44,310 nucleotides of DNA, taken from contig JANQJL010000095.1 of NCBI GenBank assembly GCA_028281675.1, positions 1 to 44,310 of the forward strand, in the 5' to 3' direction. Shown here piece after piece: positions 40,835-44,310 of the stretch (the first letter of the stretch is position 1; each line of letters opens with the position of its first letter). The notes beneath the pieces were generated by a model. The model was not told the origin of the DNA and did not search any database. It saw nothing but the letters and a program-made list of their open reading frames with translations. The stretch comes from Simkaniaceae bacterium. GTDB lineage: Bacteria; Chlamydiota; Chlamydiia; Chlamydiales; Simkaniaceae. A program made the position numbers and the translations under genes.

Positions 40835-41866
40835 ATGAAAACATTTGAATGGACAGTTATCGGTGCGGGTCCCGCAGGGATTGCTGCTGTTGGAAAGCTT
40901 GTCGATCGGGGTGTCAAACCGCTTGACATTGCCTGGGTCGACCCTTCTTTTAAAGTGGGCGATCTAGGAGAAAAGTGGCGGCGTATTTCGAGTAACACAA
41001 AGGTCAAACTTTTCCTTCAATTTCTGGAAGCATGCAACGCCTATCGTTTTTGGATGGCTCCAGATTTTGAGCTTAAACATCTCGATCCGGAGTCTACTTG
41101 TCTCCTTGAAGCCATTGCCGACCCCTTGCAGTGGGTTTCCGATCATCTTAAACTTACTGTTCACTCTATTGAGGGTCATGTTGATTCTCTTGAGCTTTGC
41201 AATCGAGTATGGAAGGTTGAGCTTAAAGGAGAGAAGATTAACTCTAAAAATGTGATTTTGGCGATTGGCTCTGTGCCAAAAAAGCTGAGTTATCCCGAGC
41301 TGGAAGAAATCCCTATAGAAATAGCTCTTGATGATCAAAAACTAACGCCACACACAAATGATACGGTTGCTGTTTTTGGCTCTTCACACTCTTCAATGAT
41401 TATTTTGAAGAACCTTCTAGACGTTGGAGTAAAAAAAGTCATTAACTTCTATAATAGTCCCCTTAAATATGCTCTTTATATGGAAGACTGGATCCTCTTT
41501 GATAATACCGGTCTTAAAGGAGAATCAGCAACCTGGGCGAGAGAAAATATTAATGGAGTATGGCCTGATAGGCTGGAGCGTTACCTTTCTTCTGATCCCC
41601 AGTTTCAACAAGCTCTCTCAACGTGTAACAAGGTGGTTTATGCCGTTGGATTTGAACCTAGAACTCTTCCAAACACTCCACAATTAAGAGGTTTGACCTA
41701 TAATGATCGGAATGGAATCATTGCTCCCGGGCTTTTTGGTCTAGGCATTGCCTTTCCTGAAAAGGTTGAAGATCACTTTGGCAACGAAGAATATAATGTG
41801 GGTATTTGGAAATTTATGAATTACTTAAACAAAGTCCTCCCCCTTTGGTTCCAATATGCCCCTTGA
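40835..41866 (+). CDS. FAD-dependent pyridine nucleotide-disulfide-type oxidoreductase
   Basis: A 343-residue flavoprotein. It has an N-terminal dinucleotide fold with GAGPAG (10-15), WVDPSF at the second strand, a second nucleotide fold VAVFGSSHSSMIILKNLL (about 179-196) and VYAVGFEPRTLP near the C-terminus, the usual ATG-like motif before the FAD ribityl contact. No CxxC redox pair is visible, so it is not a thioredoxin or lipoamide reductase. It may be a monooxygenase-like or uncharacterised member. The frame is open to 40733, but the ATG at 40835 gives the clean N-terminus. It overlaps the next gene by 11 bases. Confidence 0.82.
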   Translation: MKTFEWTVIGAGPAGIAAVGKLVDRGVKPLDIAWVDPSFKVGDLGEKWRRISSNTKVKLFLQFLEACNAYRFWMAPDFELKHLDPESTCLLEAIADPLQWVSDHLKLTVHSIEGHVDSLELCNRVWKVELKGEKINSKNVILAIGSVPKKLSYPELEEIPIEIALDDQKLTPHTNDTVAVFGSSHSSMIILKNLLDVGVKKVINFYNSPLKYALYMEDWILFDNTGLKGESATWARENINGVWPDRLERYLSSDPQFQQALSTCNKVVYAVGFEPRTLPNTPQLRGLTYNDRNGIIAPGLFGLGIAFPEKVEDHFGNEEYNVGIWKFMNYLNKVLPLWFQYAP

Positions 41867-43742
41867 TTATTTAAATCTAGCGCGCGACTTTGTAGCTGAT
41901 GAAAAACTCGAGATTGAGACAAAAAATCTTGCCTACCTCTACTCTAAAGAGGGAAAAACACTTCTTAGTCGTTTCAAACTTCCTGTCGCAAACGCTTATA
42001 TCGAAACCCTTATTCGCAAAAGTCTAAAACTTCCTGCAAAACAAAAAATTGAACAGAGGCATCTCAAAGAGGCGATTGTTTCTACTCTCCTTTGCCCCTT
42101 GCGTCAAGCCATCGGTTCCTGTTTTGCAACAGCTCCTGCTATCTATATTCAATGCGAACAACCCGAGCGGCTCCTTCTCGATCTTTATGATCTCACGATG
42201 ACAGGAAAAATGAAACGGACCTTTGCTGGGGAAGAATATGTCGTTCCCATCAGTCCGAAATGGGGAAATAAAGAAGGAGATCACCCCCTTCTTCGTACAT
42301 GGGAATATACCATCGCCTCTTTCTCCGATTATAAGACGACTTTTAGCCGATGGAACCTTTTTGAATCCCTTGGGCTCGATCCCAAACATCCTGGAGGAAT
42401 CGGACATCTTATTTATTCAACCCTTCAAACCAAACTCGATGAATCGAATAAAGAAGTGGAAAAACTTCAGAGTGAATATATCCGAGCCATTGATGAAGCC
42501 CGCGTTTCTCAAGCCCTTTTAAGGCAAGCAGATTCAACCGAAAGAATGCGGATGCGTAAAGGAGAACTAGAAGTCCGCGCCCACCACGCAGAAGCCTGTA
42601 AAGACCTCCGCGATGCTGCCTACGAAAATGCACAAGGGCTCGCCGAATTTTTTCCTTTCCTTATCGAACAATATTCCGCAAAATTCCAAGAACACTTTCT
42701 CGAAATCTTCGACGCTGAAGCTCACTACACGAACGAAGCTCTTTACGAAGATAGCCCCGCCGGATTCCGTCTAGTCTATAAACATGGGAGGAGCGATCCT
42801 GCTGCTTGGACCTTTATAAAAAATAAAGAAGAGTTTTTTGATTCCCTCCGCCACTTTTTCCTTGCCGTTGAGCCCTACGTCAGCGCCGAATGTGAATGGG
42901 AAGGAGGAAAAAAAGAGATTGAGCTCCTGACAACCGCCATTGTCCACTTTGTCCACTCCGACGCTTTCCACACCTTTGCCCTAAAAAAGAAAAAGCCGTG
43001 GAGCTATACCTCTGGGGGAAGTATGCACACCCTCCTTAAAGGGTATTACTGTATCGAAGGAGAACTCTCTGAAGAAAAACGCCCCATTGATAGCCCTACC
43101 GACCTCCTTACCTTCCTTCTCGATCTTTTCAAGGCTCTTCCCTACCCTGTCACCAAAACCTTCGAAGTCGATCCCAACGCTAGCCTTCTCATGTATTCCC
43201 CAACCCATGCCTTTCTCCTTAAGCCTGGCCTCACCCCCTTTAAAGAGGGGTGGCTTGACAAAGGATTTACTTATACTTGGATCCGTGACAATGTGATCAA
43301 TCCCGGAAAAAACGCTTTCGCCTCCATCCGCCTCGATCGCGACGCTCAAACTCTCCTTGCCTGCAAAGTGATCAAGGGAGAGTTTTATCCTCATGGTGAA
43401 ACATTAAGCCTGCCAGATTTCCGTGCCTATCTTGTAGAAATTGCCCCCAAACAAACCGATGATATCGATAATCTTCTCTTCCAATCTTTCCGAGCGCCAA
43501 AGCCCCTCCTTTTTGCCGACACTAACTGGCTTGACTACTTCTTTGCCTTTGCCATTAACCCTGCCACCCTTGAACTTGATCTCTATCGCGTTTCTGCAGA
43601 TGGATCGCGCACCTATCCGATGACCCCCTGGCGCCCCTACCTTGATGGGACCACCTCACTTCCATGGGGAGTCCTCACTCGCCCTAGCGATCTTACCGGC
43701 GCTGCCCTTTCAGATCTTGCCCTCAAACTCAAAAAAATCTAA
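41856..43742 (+). CDS. Large uncharacterised protein with a papain-like cysteine motif
   Basis: A 628-residue soluble protein with no signal peptide. Residues 81-95 read PLRQAIGSCFATAPA, like the active-site Cys segment of papain-family peptidases (Gln84, Cys89; papain has one more residue between Gln and Cys). Candidate partners are His451 in SPTHAFLL or His391 in GGSMHTLL, and Asn557 in FADTNWLDYFF, which is like the papain Asn-x-Trp element. A coiled coil spans about 192-262, suggesting a large insertion. Protease activity is inference. Unusually C-rich codon choice in the second half (ACC, CCC, CTC) differs from neighbours. It is cotranslated with the flavoprotein. Confidence 0.75.
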   Translation: MPLDYLNLARDFVADEKLEIETKNLAYLYSKEGKTLLSRFKLPVANAYIETLIRKSLKLPAKQKIEQRHLKEAIVSTLLCPLRQAIGSCFATAPAIYIQCEQPERLLLDLYDLTMTGKMKRTFAGEEYVVPISPKWGNKEGDHPLLRTWEYTIASFSDYKTTFSRWNLFESLGLDPKHPGGIGHLIYSTLQTKLDESNKEVEKLQSEYIRAIDEARVSQALLRQADSTERMRMRKGELEVRAHHAEACKDLRDAAYENAQGLAEFFPFLIEQYSAKFQEHFLEIFDAEAHYTNEALYEDSPAGFRLVYKHGRSDPAAWTFIKNKEEFFDSLRHFFLAVEPYVSAECEWEGGKKEIELLTTAIVHFVHSDAFHTFALKKKKPWSYTSGGSMHTLLKGYYCIEGELSEEKRPIDSPTDLLTFLLDLFKALPYPVTKTFEVDPNASLLMYSPTHAFLLKPGLTPFKEGWLDKGFTYTWIRDNVINPGKNAFASIRLDRDAQTLLACKVIKGEFYPHGETLSLPDFRAYLVEIAPKQTDDIDNLLFQSFRAPKPLLFADTNWLDYFFAFAINPATLELDLYRVSADGSRTYPMTPWRPYLDGTTSLPWGVLTRPSDLTGAALSDLALKLKKI

Positions 43743-44245
43743 ATTGTAGAAGGAGTAGCTTGTAAGGTATATTTTTTCCCTGATCTCCACAAGGAAAGAC
43801 TTCCTGCTATACAAAGAAACCCTCCCATTATCAATACAAAATCGAAACTTTTAATAAGGAGAAGAAGTGCTCCAAAATAGGGGAAGATTCCTCCCCGAAT
43901 CCCAACAGCTAGAACATTGATAGAAGAGTATGGCGCGCTATCTTCATCTTTTGAAAAAACAGGGCCTGACATCTTCCATCCTAACTCACTTCCTCCCTGC
44001 ATGACCCCATACAAGAGATAAGCTACAAAAACGAAGGCAAGATTAAACTTAGATAAAATTAACAAGGTGGGGAAAAGGGCTGCGATTAGAGGGACACGTG
44101 AGCAGAAAGAGAAAATTTTCGATCGATTAAAAAGTTTGACCCAAAGAGGAGAAGAAGCGGCGAATCCAATTCCTTTACATAAGCAAACAGCAAGGAGAAT
44201 TTTTGTATAAGACCCGTGAATGCCACCTATTTTTGCCTTTATCAT
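43739..44245 (-). pseudogene. 5'-truncated MFS transporter, C-terminal 155 residues only
   Basis: From about residue 13 on, this frame matches the complete MFS protein at 29284-30531 from its residue 258 to the end: GVMQGGSELGWKMSGPVFSK against GVMQGGSELSWKMSGPVFSK, and APYSSINVLAVGIRGGIFPY against APYSSVNVLAVGVRGIIFPY. The first 257 residues, six or seven helices, are missing. The first dozen codons (MIKAKIGGIHG) lie in repeat copy 4, so homology stops exactly at the repeat. It cannot make a working transporter. It overlaps the stop of the 628-residue gene by four bases, convergent. Beyond it (44246-44310) nothing is recognised. Confidence 0.85.
44212..44232 (+). repeat. 30-base repeat, copy 4 (partial)
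   Basis: ACCCGTGAATG, then CCACCTATTT: 20 of 21 bases match copies 2 and 3, after which the match is lost (TTGCC in place of CGCGG). It lies at the point where homology between the two MFS genes ends. Confidence 0.8.
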
Positions 44246-44310
44246 CTACATAAATAAGCAATCTTTTTTGGTTCAAAAGCTTGAACAGCTCTTAGGAGCT
44301 GCCCTGCGCT

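Noticed and set aside
40756-41007. 84-codon N-terminal extension of thrS
   Set aside because: It runs into the divergent flavoprotein gene and shows no synthetase features; the TGS domain begins at the ATG at 40755.

Overview
The window looks like chromosomal DNA of an environmental (non-Chlamydiaceae) member of the Chlamydiales, AT-rich and gene-dense. The reasons are family-level. A type II secretion cluster has the chlamydial order (an unassigned inner-membrane gene, then gspD, gspE, gspF, gspG). A thrS - parA (pGP5-D type) - pGP6-D type operon matches the chlamydial chromosomal copies of plasmid genes. tyrB is followed by mreC. There is a Legionella-type major outer membrane protein like those amplified in Simkania, plus a glucokinase that Chlamydiaceae lack. 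A Simkaniaceae-like host is my best guess, but no ribosomal RNA is present to settle it.

Layout. 1-230: no gene; two hairpins, one copy of a 30-base repeat, and a third hairpin. 231-7930 (minus): small membrane protein, two pseudopilins, gspG/F/E/D and a CT573-like inner-membrane protein, mostly overlapping. 8103-9231: two uncharacterised membrane proteins, convergent. 9430-16144: a two-partner secretion locus with a 1650-residue exoprotein and its transporter, transcribed divergently from a 28-base gap and bracketed by perfect 31-base direct repeats. 16202-19390 (minus): copA and mutY. 19483-20451: a coiled-coil protein and an ankyrin-repeat protein. 20589-20773: a MITE-like inverted-repeat element. 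20775-22911: two tandem CDP-glycerol glycerophosphotransferase-like genes. 23000-26926 (minus): tyrB-mreC-opuCA-opuCB, each gene overlapping the next by ATGA. Then tRNA-Ala(GGC) and an outer-membrane porin. 28190-29212 (minus): a TPP riboswitch, a SemiSWEET-size PQ-loop transporter and thiamine pyrophosphokinase. 29284-31635 (minus): an MFS transporter and glucokinase. 31733-34291: recA, convergent with ispA and a GlmU-like acyltransferase. Then tRNA-Pro(GGG), ung, an MFS transporter and a glycosyltransferase. 37323-40755 (minus): thrS-parA-pGP6-D type. 40835-43742: a flavoprotein and a 628-residue protein with a papain-like cysteine motif. 43739-44245: a 5'-truncated second copy of the 29284 MFS gene, cut at another copy of the 30-base repeat.

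The strongest leads are three. (1) A TPP riboswitch drives a half-size SWEET-type transporter coupled to thiamine pyrophosphokinase, a candidate minimal thiamine uptake and activation operon. (2) A GC-rich 30-base repeat family sits at gene ends and rearrangement points, brackets the two-partner secretion locus in direct orientation and marks the break of the truncated MFS gene. (3) The two-partner secretion locus has an unusual divergent layout, with a TTG start one base out of frame from an upstream ATG across a T6 run. All functional statements come from reading motifs by eye; no database search was possible.
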